From CAIWHR01 sp963809965 (GTDB lineage Bacteria > Pseudomonadota > Gammaproteobacteria > Burkholderiales > Casimicrobiaceae): a DNA stretch of 64,000 bases. The position numbers were made by a program, and so were the translations under genes. The stretch covers positions 1-64,000 of the forward strand of contig CAWELU010000055.1 in assembly GCA_963809965.1 (NCBI GenBank), read 5' to 3'. Numbering within the stretch: position 1 is the first letter of the stretch; every line of letters starts with the position of its first letter. Below are positions 27,931 through 36,744 of the stretch, in pieces. The notes beneath the pieces are model-generated. The model was not told where the DNA came from, did no database searches, and saw only the letters and a list, made by a program, of their open reading frames with translations.

Positions 27931-29206
27931 ATCCCGCGGCGGTCGTAGAGGTGTGTGCGGCTCATCGGGTAGCCCATGCCGACGTTGCCCTTGCTGACCG
28001 TGACCTGGAACAGGTTCGTCTGCGCGTTTTTCGAACGGAACATCTCGGCGCAGGACCACAGGTAGGCTCGCCACGTGCGGCGAAAGCGCTCGTCGAAGCG
28101 GCGCGGGTCGAGGGCGTGGATCGCCTCCCAGTTGCGATCGAAGCGATCCGCCCAGCAGTCGAGCGTCAGCGCGTAGTGCCGGCGCAGATTCTCGACGTCG
28201 AGCACTTCGAGGCCGCAGCGCTCCATCCAGTCGAGTGCCTGCGGAGAGGCTGGGAATCCAGCCGCCGGGAAAGATGTGCTTGCGGATGAAGAACTCGGTG
28301 TCGCGCACGCCGACGTGGCCGATGAAGTGGATCACCCCGAGCCCGCCCGGCTTCAACGCATCGGCATGGGCGCGGACCACCTCCGGCAACTGATCGCGGC
28401 CCGCGTGCTCGAGCGTGCCGATCGACAACAGCTTGTCGTACTGGCCGGGGATCTCGCGGAAGTCGCACTCCAGCACACGCACCTTGCCCGCAAGCCCGCG
28501 GCGCGCGATCTCGGCTTGCGTTTCCGCCACCTGCTCGGTCGTGGTGTTGATCCCGGTGCCGAGCGCGCCGTAGTGTTCCCATGCGTGGAACAGCAGTCCG
28601 CCCCAGCCGGAACCGATGTCGACGAACGTCTCGCCGGCGGCGAGCTGCACCTTGCGGCAGACGTGGTCCATCTTGTTGCGCTGCGCCTCCTCGAGCGAGG
28701 TCGTGCCCTCGCGCCAGTAGGCACACGTGTACATCATGGCCGGCATGTCGAGCCACAGGCGGTAGAAGGCCTGCCCGAGGCCGTAGTGGAAGCGAGCATT
28801 GGCCTTCGCCTGCGCGATCGAGCGGTTCGAGAAGCGCCACTCGTGCCAGCGGTTGCGCAGTACGACCAAAGGGGACATGCCCTGGTCGTAGCCGGCGTCG
28901 AACGCGGCGCGAAACCCGAGTGCGAGGTCGCCGTCGACGTCGAGGCTGCCGTCGAAATAGGATTCGAGGAGGCCCACGTGCCCGTACAGAAGCACGCGGC
29001 GCTCGGCCTTCGGTTCCCGGAACGTGATCGTGAAGGCGGGGTCGGCCGTCGCGGTGCGCGACGAACGTGCCGTCCGCGAATACGACCCGGAAGGGAATTT
29101 CAGTCGCGGCCGCAATGGCGTGGAAGCGCCGCGCGACGGCACCGGCACGAACGGGTTGCATTTGCGTCGCCGCGGTGTTCGGTACCGGGATGTCCTGATC
29201 GCGCAT
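27927..29206 (-). CDS. CFA-synthase-like SAM-dependent fatty acid methyltransferase, two frame shifts
   Basis: About 425 aa after restoring +1 shifts near 29055 and 28245. Landmarks: YGHVGLLESYFDGSLDVDG, the AKANARFHYGLGQAFYRLWLD segment (where CFA synthases have HYDL.N.FY), MMYTCAYW, SAM motif FVDIGSGWGGLLFHAWEHYGA, GTLEHAG and LKPGGLGVIHFIGHVG. The protein differs clearly from the canonical CFA synthase at 3051-4382 (FHYGLG for YHYDLS), consistent with a different methylation outcome. It is the first gene of a coupled pair with the FAD oxidoreductase. Proposed role: methylation of an unsaturated acyl chain to a methylene or methyl-branched product. Confidence 0.82.
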
Positions 29207-29410
29207 CGGTTTGTCTCGTTTGCGTCGCTCGTATCCGAGTCGTCGCCGGAACAGACTACCACGGCGTCCATGGCGACCGATTTCGCTCGGGGTCGGCGAC
29301 GACGAACCGTGGTTGGCCGCACGAATCGTCCCGGAAGAGTCTTGTTGAGTCGGCGGGCCGAATTGGAGTAACGTTTCCCTGCGATGCGCGACCTAGGCCA
29401 CACAATCCGA

Positions 29411-29776
29411 ATGCAAACGCCGCGTTGGCTGGACGTGGGGACGCTCGCGGCTTTCGCGGACACGGCCCTCGAGGAGGTGGTGAAGGCCATCGAGCGCGCG
29501 CCGTTCGCCTGCTCGCTCGCTCCATTTGGGCTGCAAACGGTTCCCGGCCCGGGTGACGACGATGATGACGACGACGACGATGACGATGCCGGCGGTGGTG
29601 GTGGAGGCGGCAACATCGAGCCCGACGACGACGAAGGCTATGACGATGACGAGGACGACGAAGACGACGAGGAGCCATTGCGGGTAATGACTCGAAGTGT
29701 CGTCGTGACGTCGGTGCGCTGCAGTGCAGCAAAAGGTGTTAGAATCCGTCCCGTGCGGCGATCTGCGAGTTACTGA
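29411..29776 (+). CDS. Hypothetical acidic protein with long Asp run
   Basis: 121 aa. The N-terminal ~35 residues form a possible helix (LDVGTLAAFADTALEEVVKAIERAPFAC). An 11-residue Asp run and a Gly run follow, then a second Asp/Glu-rich stretch and a basic C-terminal tail. Asp codons alternate GAC and GAT rather than being a pure triplet repeat, which favours real coding. No family recognised; possibly a cation-binding or nucleic-acid-mimic protein. It is divergent from the methyltransferase gene. The basic tail may be a frame artefact. Confidence 0.4.
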   Translation: MQTPRWLDVGTLAAFADTALEEVVKAIERAPFACSLAPFGLQTVPGPGDDDDDDDDDDDAGGGGGGGNIEPDDDEGYDDDEDDEDDEEPLRVMTRSVVVTSVRCSAAKGVRIRPVRRSASY

Positions 29777-29946
29777 CGGTTGCCCGCCGCACGCGGCAAA
29801 CCCCCGGCAGCCGGATCATCGATTTCTAATCCTTCGGTTCATTCTCCCGGCAGCACGAGTCTGAGCAGCAGCATCCGGTTAGCGACGATGGCTTTGCAGT
29901 TGTCGACCCGGTTGCGGCTCGTTGCGCGCGCCCCAAGGAGATGGAC

Positions 29947-31289
29947 ATGACATTCGAAGAATTGGAACTGGCCCCCCCGCTGCTGCAGGCACTCGGCTCT
30001 TTGCGGCTATACGGAACCCACGCCGATCCAGGCGCAGACGATTCCGCTGCTGCTCGCGGGCCGCGACGTCATCGGCTCGGCCCAGACCGGCACCGGCAAG
30101 ACGGCCGCGTTCGTGCTGCCGGCGCTGCAGCGGCTCGCCACACCGTTGGCGAAAGCGGGCTTCGCACACCACGGTACGGCGTCCCCGCGCGTGCTCATCC
30201 TGGCTCCGACCCGCGAGCTCGCGCAGCAGGTGGCGCAGCAGGCGACGGTATACGGCGCGCAATCTGCGGATCAGAACGGTCTGCATCTACGGCGGCGCAC
30301 CGTACCCGATCCAGAATCGCGATCTCGCGCGCGGCGTGGACATTCTCGTCGCGACGCCGGGGCGGTTGATCGACCACCTCGAGCGCGGCCGCATCGATCT
30401 GTCACGACTGGAAGTCCTGGTGCTGGACGAGGCAGACCGGATGCTCGACATGGGTTTCGTCGACGACGTCGAGCGCATTTGTGCACTGACACCGAAAACC
30501 CGCCAGACCGTGCTGTTCTCGGCGACGCTCGACGGCGCGATCGGCCGCTTGTCGGCGCGCCTCACCCGCGATCCGGCGCGGGTCGAGGTGAAGGGCGAGC
30601 GGGCGGCGCCGGTCGCGATCGAGCAACGCGTGCATTTCGCGGACGACCATTCGCACAAGCATCGGCTCCTCGACCACCTGCTCGCCGACGTCGCGATGAC
30701 GCAGAGCATCGTCTTCATCGCGACCAAGCGCGACGCGGAATCGCTCGCACAACGGCTCGCGGGTGAAGGGCACGCGGCCGCCGCGTTGCACGGCGACATG
30801 AACCAGCGCGAGCGCACGCGCACATTGCAGGAAATGCGGCGCGGTCGCGTCCGCACGCTGGTTGCCACCGACGTCGCGGCGCGGGGAATCGACGTCGTGG
30901 GCATCAGTCACGTGATCAATTTCGACCTCCCGAGACAGGCGCAGGACTACGTGCACCGGATCGGCCGCACCGGCCGTGCCGGCGCGACCGGGATCGCCGT
31001 TTCGCTCGCGAATCACAGCGACCGCGGCGCGTTGCGGCAGATCGAGCGCTTTACCGGGTCCGCGATCGAGGCCCACGTGATTCCGGGCCTCGAGCCGCGG
31101 CGCGGCTTCAAGCCGCCGCGTGATGGCGGCTCGCCAGGTGCACGAGTCCCCGCGCACAGGCGAACGAGTGCCCCTGCAGGTTTGCCTCGCGCGGCAGGGT
31201 TCGCAGGTCCCGCGGCCGGCCCGTGGCCCGAAGCTGCAACGGGCCGTCGACCCGTACCTCACCGAGCGCGAGCGCGTCGTCCGCAGTGA
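29947..31289 (+). CDS. rhlE: DEAD-box RNA helicase (RhlE type), two frame shifts
   Basis: ATP-dependent RNA helicase used in RNA decay and ribosome assembly. Motifs in order: Q motif around PTPIQAQTIP, AQTGTGKTAAF (I), APTRELAQQV (Ia), ATPGRLIDHL (Ib), VLDEADRMLDMGF (II), FSATLDG (III), IVFIATKRDAESLAQRL (IV), ATDVAARGIDVVGISHVINFDLP (V) and YVHRIGRTGRAG (VI). The frame moves +1 near 30005 and 30268. Past ~31110 the open frame continues in an Ala/Arg/Pro-rich stretch antisense to qhpE, so the true C-terminus may be nearer 31110. A GCCGCC/GGCGGC hairpin lies there. Confidence 0.88.
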
Positions 31290-31734
31290 CGGCGTAGACG
31301 CCCGGCACCGAAGCCGGCAGCCAGCCGGTCCGGTCCGGTCGTGCCGAGGCTACCAGTACGGCGCCCGCTTCGATGGCCGCCGTACACGCGGCGGCGAGTG
31401 CCTCGTTGCCGGCACCCGGGGGCACCGAGACGCTGAGGTTCACGTAATCGCATTGCTCGGCTGCCGTGCGCAGGATTCCCCGCGCGACGAGGGTAGGGTA
31501 GGTGACCTCCTCCGCATCGAACACGCGGACAGCGAAGATCTCGGCCTCCGGGAATGCTTCGCGGATCACCCCGGCCACCGCGGTCCCGTGGCCGACGACA
31601 TCGCGAAAATCACCGTCCTCGGCAACGCTCCCGTCGGCCCTAAGAAAGATGCGGCAGCCCGTCACGCTGCCGCGCACATGGGAATGCCACGGGTTCAAGC
31701 CGGTATCGACGATGCCGATGCGCAGAACCGCCAT
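31108..31734 (-). CDS. qhpE: Subtilisin-like maturation protease QhpE
   Basis: Small S8-family protease (208 aa) with an intact triad: D10 in IVDTG, H49 in GHGTAVAG and S190 in GHSFACARG. It lacks a signal peptide and prodomain, as expected for the cytoplasmic peptidase that removes the leader from the QHNDH gamma subunit QhpC after thioether formation. It is the last gene of the cluster, 57 bp after qhpF. Assignment follows both the minimal subtilase fold and the operon context. Its 3' end meets the helicase gene tail to tail. Confidence 0.85.
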   Translation of the reverse strand: MAVLRIGIVDTGLNPWHSHVRGSVTGCRIFLRADGSVAEDGDFRDVVGHGTAVAGVIREAFPEAEIFAVRVFDAEEVTYPTLVARGILRTAAEQCDYVNLSVSVPPGAGNEALAAACTAAIEAGAVLVASARPDRTGWLPASVPGVYAVTADDALALGEVRVDGPLQLRATGRPRDLRTLPREANLQGHSFACARGLVHLASRHHAAA

Positions 31735-31791
31735 CGTACGCGGATCAATCCGCCGGCGCTGCCAATCGTAGGCGCATGTGCGGCAAAGGCA

Positions 31792-33498
31792 TCACGTCCA
31801 CGCCCGATCCGCCATCAGCAGCGTCTTCAGCTCGTCCGGGGCAACCGTGGTGAAGCGCCCGTCGTGCAGGAACAGGATCCGGTCGAACTCGTCCAGGCCG
31901 ACCGGGCGATGAGAGATGACGAGCGCGGTGCGATCGGCGAACGCCGCCCACAGGTTCGCGCGGATGCGTGCCTCGGTTTCCAGGTCGAGACCGGAGAAGG
32001 CCTCGTCGAGCACCAGAATCCGGGGATTGCGCAGAAACAGCCGGGCGAGACCCAGTCGCTGGCGCTGGCCGTCGGAGAGCGATAGCCCACGACCGCCGAT
32101 CACCGTGTTGCAGCCTTCGGCGAGCGCGGCGACAAACGCGTGGGCCTCGGCCAATGCCAGCGCACGCGCGAGTTCCTCGCGCGTCGCCGCGGGATTGCCG
32201 TAGCGCAGGTTCTCCTCCACCGACGCATGCAGCAGGAACGGCTCGGCATTTGCGTACCCGAGAAGGTTGCGTTCGCCGCTGCGGCAGCACTCGCGCGCGG
32301 ATCGACCATCGATCCGGACCGAGCCCGCGCTTGGCTCGCGCAGCCCGAAGAGCAGCTGGACCAGCGTGGACTTGCCAGCACCCGAAGCGCCGAAGAGTCC
32401 CACCCGTTCTCCCGGACTTACCCGGAGATCTGCGCCGAGGAGCACCGGCGGCTTTCCCGCGTAGGCGAACGTGACGTCGCGCAACACGATCCCGCGCTCC
32501 GGGATCGCCGTCGTCGAAGCGCCCGTTCCTCCCCGCGCGCGACCATCGTCCGGTCCCAGAACCTCTGCCACGCGCGCGAGGCTGACCCGCGCTTCCTGCA
32601 GGTTGCGGACAAGCCCGAGCAATCCCTGCGCCGGACCGAACAGACGTGCCTGATAGAGGACGAACGCGACGAAGGTGCCCAGACTGATCGTGCCGGCTTC
32701 GAGCAGCGTGCCCGCGCGCAGGTAGATCCATGCGAGTGCCAACGCCAGCAACAGGCCAGGCACACCGGTGGCGAGCGAGTCGAGCACCTGGAACGACACG
32801 ACCTCGCGGTTCAGCCGTCCGCTGGCGGCGGCGAGGCGCTCCGCTTCCTCACGCTCGGTGCGATGGAACCGTATCGCGCGCAGCGCGGCCAGCCGCTCGG
32901 ACAGGAAATGCGAGAGATCGGCGATCGCCTCGCGCACGCGACCGGTTTTCGTCTCGACCGGACGGCGAAACGCGGCCGTGGCGACGAGCGCGAGAACGAG
33001 GCCGAAAAAGCTCCAGAGCGCGAGTGTGGGCGACAGGCTGAAGGTGATCGCGGCGGCGACGCCCAGGAAAAGGACGTTTTGCACGGCACCGAGCACTCCG
33101 TCGACGAGCAACGTCTGGATGCGCGGCACGTCGGTGCCGAAGCGGGTGAGCAGATCGCCGTGGCGGAACGGCTCCACCGCCTCCAGCGGAGCGCTGACGC
33201 AGCGCTCGAACAGCGACGCCCGCAACTCCGCGAGGACCTCCGCCGACAGGCGGGCGTGAATGCGCCCCGACAACGTGGCGAGCACCAGGTCGACCAACGC
33301 CAGGACCACCAACGCCGCGGCAATGAAGGGAATCGCGGCGAAGTCGCCGCGACTAGCCACGGCGTCCACGAACGCCATGCCCAACAGCGGCGTGGAGAGA
33401 GCGACGGCGGCGCCGCCGAGGCTCAAGACGAAGACGAGCCCGAGCGCACCGCGCTTGCTGGACAGATGATGCGCATAGCGCAGCACCTCGTTCAGCAC
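31792..33498 (-). CDS. qhpF: ABC transporter QhpF (export of QHNDH gamma subunit)
   Basis: 568 aa half-transporter. An N-terminal membrane domain of about six helices (~18-290) is fused to an ATPase domain with Walker A GLFGASGAGKST (~368-378), signature LSLSDGQRQ (~472-480), Walker B ILVLDEA (~494-500) and the switch His in VISHRPVG. QhpF exports the cross-linked QhpC polypeptide to the periplasm. The GTG start overlaps the end of the upstream U32 gene, so the two are translationally coupled, tying that gene to QHNDH maturation. Confidence 0.88.
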   Translation of the reverse strand: MLNEVLRYAHHLSSKRGALGLVFVLSLGGAAVALSTPLLGMAFVDAVASRGDFAAIPFIAAALVVLALVDLVLATLSGRIHARLSAEVLAELRASLFERCVSAPLEAVEPFRHGDLLTRFGTDVPRIQTLLVDGVLGAVQNVLFLGVAAAITFSLSPTLALWSFFGLVLALVATAAFRRPVETKTGRVREAIADLSHFLSERLAALRAIRFHRTEREEAERLAAASGRLNREVVSFQVLDSLATGVPGLLLALALAWIYLRAGTLLEAGTISLGTFVAFVLYQARLFGPAQGLLGLVRNLQEARVSLARVAEVLGPDDGRARGGTGASTTAIPERGIVLRDVTFAYAGKPPVLLGADLRVSPGERVGLFGASGAGKSTLVQLLFGLREPSAGSVRIDGRSARECCRSGERNLLGYANAEPFLLHASVEENLRYGNPAATREELARALALAEAHAFVAALAEGCNTVIGGRGLSLSDGQRQRLGLARLFLRNPRILVLDEAFSGLDLETEARIRANLWAAFADRTALVISHRPVGLDEFDRILFLHDGRFTTVAPDELKTLLMADRAWT

Positions 33499-34513
33499 GA
33501 GCTCGCTCCGATTGGAGTCGCGCGCGTGCGAACGTCGTTGCTGCGCGGCTTGGCGGCGCGCGCCAGCGGTCCGTCGGCCCAGACATCCGGGTAGTAGCAG
33601 AGGTGCGCTCCCTTGCAGAGTTCCGGAGCGCCGCGGAGCGACACCACGGCGTCGCGAATGCCCTCACGCGTCGACCCGTTTTCCGCTTGGCGCAAGCGCG
33701 ACGGCAGCCAACCGCACCGACGCTTCCTTGCGCGCGAGCGACGCTTCGCGGCCGACCACCTTGAGGCTCGCCACGCCCATTCGCGCGAGGCGGGGCAGCG
33801 CGCACAAGCCACAGGGGCCGAGCGTGTAGCCGTTGCTCGTCTGGCAGCCGCAATTGTCTAGGGTCCACTTCCAGAACGCATAGCGCTCGTCGAGACCGCG
33901 CGACTTGCCGCCGATCCGGTCGTCGATGCAGTACGGGCCGAACGTGTGCGTGGTGGCGCAAATCCCCTCCTCGAACGCGCAACCGTCGTTGAGCAGAAAG
34001 ACCTCCCATTCGAGCCCAGGGATCGCGGTTGCTTCGATTTCGCCGAGCGTCATGTGCCGCGGCAGGATCACGCGCGAGACCCCGAGGCTCCGGTAGAACG
34101 CGGCAGCGCCGGGATTGCGGCAGCTCGCGAGGCTGGAAACGTGCACCCGCGCCGCGAGGCCTTCTTCGCACAGGGCGAGCAAGAGTTCCCACTCCGCGAC
34201 GATCAGCGCGGAAACGCCGACCTCGTCCACGAGCATCCGGCCGAATTCGACCAAGCCGGGGGACGGCGCCCGCGGGATACGAGGGCGCATTGAGCGTCGC
34301 GTAGACCGGTCGCCGATCGGCCAGCGCCACGATCCGTCGCAGGTCGTCGAGACTGGGCACGCCGGCCGCCTTGGGATTGCGCCGATGGACCCACGACGGA
34401 CCGAACGCCTTCTCCCAATCGGGCGGGGTCAGGCCGCAGTAGAACTCGTGCGCACCCGCGGCCACGAGTGCTGCGACCTCGTCGGAGTTGCGGAGCGGAG
34501 CGAGGATCTTCAC
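33492..34513 (-). CDS. U32-family UbiU-like protein in the QHNDH operon, two frame shifts
   Basis: About 339 aa after restoring +1 shifts near 34270 and 33670. The N-terminus KILAPLRNSDEVAALVAAGAHEFYCGL matches the U32 opening (LL.PAGN...ALKAAI..GAD.VYIGL). The middle has RVILPRHMTLGEI and WEVFLLNDGCAFEEGIC, where UbiU has the C-x6-C iron-sulfur ligands (~178 and 185 here). Further Cys follow at ~195 and ~221. The GTG start overlaps the TGA of the UbiV-like gene upstream (GTGA), and its own end overlaps the start of qhpF. U32 proteins such as UbiU/UbiV, RlhA and TrhP carry out O2-independent hydroxylations. A role in hydroxylating the CTQ tryptophan is inferred. Confidence 0.75.
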
Positions 34514-35298
34514 GGTGTCGCCATTGGATGAAGGACGATCCGATCGGTCAGGGGCAGCCACGCGCGCACCGCTTCTCGTGGCACCTCGTAGAAGAGCGTA
34601 TTCCCGCCGCGCCAATGCGGCAGCGCGGAATCGTGGCGGCGAACCGGAAGCGGCTTGCCACGGCAGGGCGCCGAACACGGATCCGCCAAGGCTTTGGCGA
34701 AGCCGTTGCCCTCCGGGTAGAGCGCGGCTTTCAACGGACAAGCACGGCCCGACGCCGCGAACGTGAATGGAAGGTGAAGCGCGCGGCCCAGCCCGGTACC
34801 CGTCTCGTCGGGCCCGTCGCCCAGGTAGCCGCCGTCGAGGTCCGCGTCGGTCTCGATGGCCTCGACGCCGAGTCTCGCGAACAGCCGGCGCAGCCGCTCG
34901 AAGCGCGACGCGTCGTGGGTCGCGCTTCCGGCGGGTGCCTCGCGGTAGGCGCGCGGGTCGCGCAACGATCGATTCATGAGCCGGCCTGCGCGCCGCGGCA
35001 ACGAAGGGTGACGGTCGCGCAGGAGGCCGAGCACGCCCCAGTCGTTGAAGACCACCGTCGGCTGCCAATCGTCGGCGACGAGCCCGGCGATGAGGCGGCT
35101 CACTGTCCGCAGTCCCTCGGGGGTCACGAGCGGGGTGAGTAACGTAGGCTCCAATCCCCGGTCGCGCGCGATGGCGCAGAACGCGTTGGCCTCGTCGGTG
35201 TCCGGCAGGCGGTCCTCGCAGAATTCGGAGCCGAAGTACAAAGCGACCATCGGCCCCTCCGGCAACAGGCTGCGCCAGCCAGGCGCACACACCGTCAC
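34510..35298 (-). CDS. U32-family UbiV-like protein in the QHNDH operon
   Basis: 262 aa from the first good start (GTG). The segment VALYFGSEFCEDR aligns with UbiV DVIYLGEAVCSKR, placing C27 at the first iron-sulfur ligand. C187, C208 and C212 (the last two as CSAPC) reproduce the UbiV spacing of a distant Cys followed by a C-x3-C pair. The middle VVFNDWGVLGLL corresponds to the U32 barrel strand naming the active-site region. UbiV forms a heterodimer with UbiU in O2-independent ubiquinone hydroxylation. Here the partner gene overlaps the stop codon. The gene follows qhpB by 73 bp on the same strand. Confidence 0.7.
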   Translation of the reverse strand: MTVCAPGWRSLLPEGPMVALYFGSEFCEDRLPDTDEANAFCAIARDRGLEPTLLTPLVTPEGLRTVSRLIAGLVADDWQPTVVFNDWGVLGLLRDRHPSLPRRAGRLMNRSLRDPRAYREAPAGSATHDASRFERLRRLFARLGVEAIETDADLDGGYLGDGPDETGTGLGRALHLPFTFAASGRACPLKAALYPEGNGFAKALADPCSAPCRGKPLPVRRHDSALPHWRGGNTLFYEVPREAVRAWLPLTDRIVLHPMATP

Positions 35299-35371
35299 GC
35301 GGATCGCGCGGCGGATCGGCGGGGTTCGCGAGACGAAGGCCGTACTCCACGCTTGCGTCCCCTCGCGAGGG

Positions 35372-36385
35372 TCAGAAAGCGATGCGCCGCAGATCCATGC
35401 CGTCGGAAGCCATCTGCAGCACCTTCAGCGGCTTCAGCGTCGCGGCGTCGTAGATCGTCAGCGTGGACCCGGCGCCCCCGACATAGACCTTCCTGCCGTC
35501 GGCCGACACGTTGACGCCGTAGCACGTGCCCTCCTTGATCGGCACCGATGCGCCATAGGTCTTCTTCGCGAGGTCGATCACGGTCAGGTCGTCCATCACC
35601 GCGTAGGCTTTCTTGCGGTCGGGCGCAAGGACCACCGAATAGGCCATTGCCGGATCGCCCTCGAGCACGATGTCGTTCACGTCGCCGGTCTCCTGGTCGA
35701 CGAGCAGCAGCCCCATGAACTTCTCCGTGTAGTAATTCATGCTGGCCACCCCGCCGTTGTCGAACACGTAGTCCCAGAACGGAAGGATGTTCATGCCCTT
35801 GTCGAACATGGGCACGGTCTGAACCACCTTGAGATCGCTGCCCGTGGTGTCGATCTTGTACAGATCCTGGCCGAACGCGTAGAGCGACTTCCCGCCCTTG
35901 ACGCTGACGAGGTGCGCCACGCCCCATGGCACTTCGACGCTGCGCAACAGCTTGCCGGTGGCGAGCTCGAATTGCGCCACCACGGGCTTGCCGATCACGA
36001 CGTCGCCCGCGTCGACCTTGCGCGACATGAAGCCGCCGTACGCGGTCTTGCCGTCCGGGTCGAGGACGAACCCGAACATCACGCGGTCCCAGCCCTCGTT
36101 GCTCACGTCCACGGTGGCGACGACCCGGTTCACGGCGAGGTCCACCTTGTGCACGAGGTGCCGGTTGGTGGCGACGTACATGAACTTCTTGTCCGGCGTG
36201 AGTCCCACCTCGCGCGTCGCCCCCTTGATCGGAATGTCGGCGACGATCGCGTCGGTGTCGCCGTCGATCACCTGAATGATCCCGTAGCCCATGTAATAGA
36301 ACCGATCGCCTGCCTCGGCGCGTTCGACGTGGGCGAGGGCGAGCGCGGACGCAAGCCCCAGGACGAACCATCGCTGCCAGCGCAT
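35372..36385 (-). CDS. qhpB: QHNDH beta subunit (seven-bladed propeller)
   Basis: Periplasmic beta subunit of quinohemoprotein amine dehydrogenase, 337 aa. It has a signal peptide (MRWQRWFVLGLASALALA) and then YVTN-type beta-propeller blades: MYVATNRHLVHKVDL, GKSLYAFGQDLYKID, KVYVGGAGSTLTIYD. The propeller helps house the gamma subunit. The second of two in-frame ATGs has the better distance to the TAGGAG ribosome site, so 36385 is taken as the start. It lies 9 bp after the qhpC stop. Confidence 0.92.
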   Translation of the reverse strand: MRWQRWFVLGLASALALAHVERAEAGDRFYYMGYGIIQVIDGDTDAIVADIPIKGATREVGLTPDKKFMYVATNRHLVHKVDLAVNRVVATVDVSNEGWDRVMFGFVLDPDGKTAYGGFMSRKVDAGDVVIGKPVVAQFELATGKLLRSVEVPWGVAHLVSVKGGKSLYAFGQDLYKIDTTGSDLKVVQTVPMFDKGMNILPFWDYVFDNGGVASMNYYTEKFMGLLLVDQETGDVNDIVLEGDPAMAYSVVLAPDRKKAYAVMDDLTVIDLAKKTYGASVPIKEGTCYGVNVSADGRKVYVGGAGSTLTIYDAATLKPLKVLQMASDGMDLRRIAF

Positions 36386-36394
36386 GGCCATCTC

Positions 36395-36721
36395 CTAGTC
36401 GTATTTCAGGTTGCGCCAGTCGCGCGCGACGTTGGGGCACGCCGTGTCGAATTCGCGATGATTGGTGAGACCGTCCGGCACCTGCGCCGGCCACCAGCAG
36501 TCACCGGCGCAGCCATGGAAGTCGCGCGCCGACGACTGGCAGTTGCCGATCGGGTAGGTGGGCCGCGGATTGGTCTCCCAGCCGGTGTCGAAGATCGTCG
36601 TGCAGCCTTGCGGCATCTTCGGAGGCCCGGCGAGCGCTTCGGCCGTCTTCTCCTCGCCCTCGGCCAGTCGCTCGATGGCCTTGGCCTTCTCGTTCAACGC
36701 CTCGATCAGTTTCTTCTTCAT
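36395..36721 (-). CDS. qhpC: QHNDH gamma subunit, CTQ-bearing peptide
   Basis: 108 aa precursor: a ~28-residue charged helical leader (MKKKLIEALNEKAKAIERLA...) and the core. Core residues match the known gamma subunit exactly in spacing: C40-E49, C60-D66 and C74-D82 for the three Cys-Glu/Asp thioethers, and C70-W76 for cysteine tryptophylquinone. In mature numbering these are 7-16, 27-33, 41-49 and 37-43. QhpD forms the thioethers, QhpE removes the leader and QhpF exports. The start is fixed by a perfect AAGGAGA site. Trp76 also needs two hydroxylations, normally by the FAD enzyme QhpG, which is absent nearby. Confidence 0.95.
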   Translation of the reverse strand: MKKKLIEALNEKAKAIERLAEGEEKTAEALAGPPKMPQGCTTIFDTGWETNPRPTYPIGNCQSSARDFHGCAGDCWWPAQVPDGLTNHREFDTACPNVARDWRNLKYD

Positions 36722-36744
36722 GCGTTTCTCCTTGGCGGAGTGGT

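Noticed and set aside
33353..35350. 665-codon minus-strand frame
   Set aside because: Shadow frame across the U32 pair that includes short true segments only because of +1 shifts; most of it is Arg-rich and has no homology pattern.
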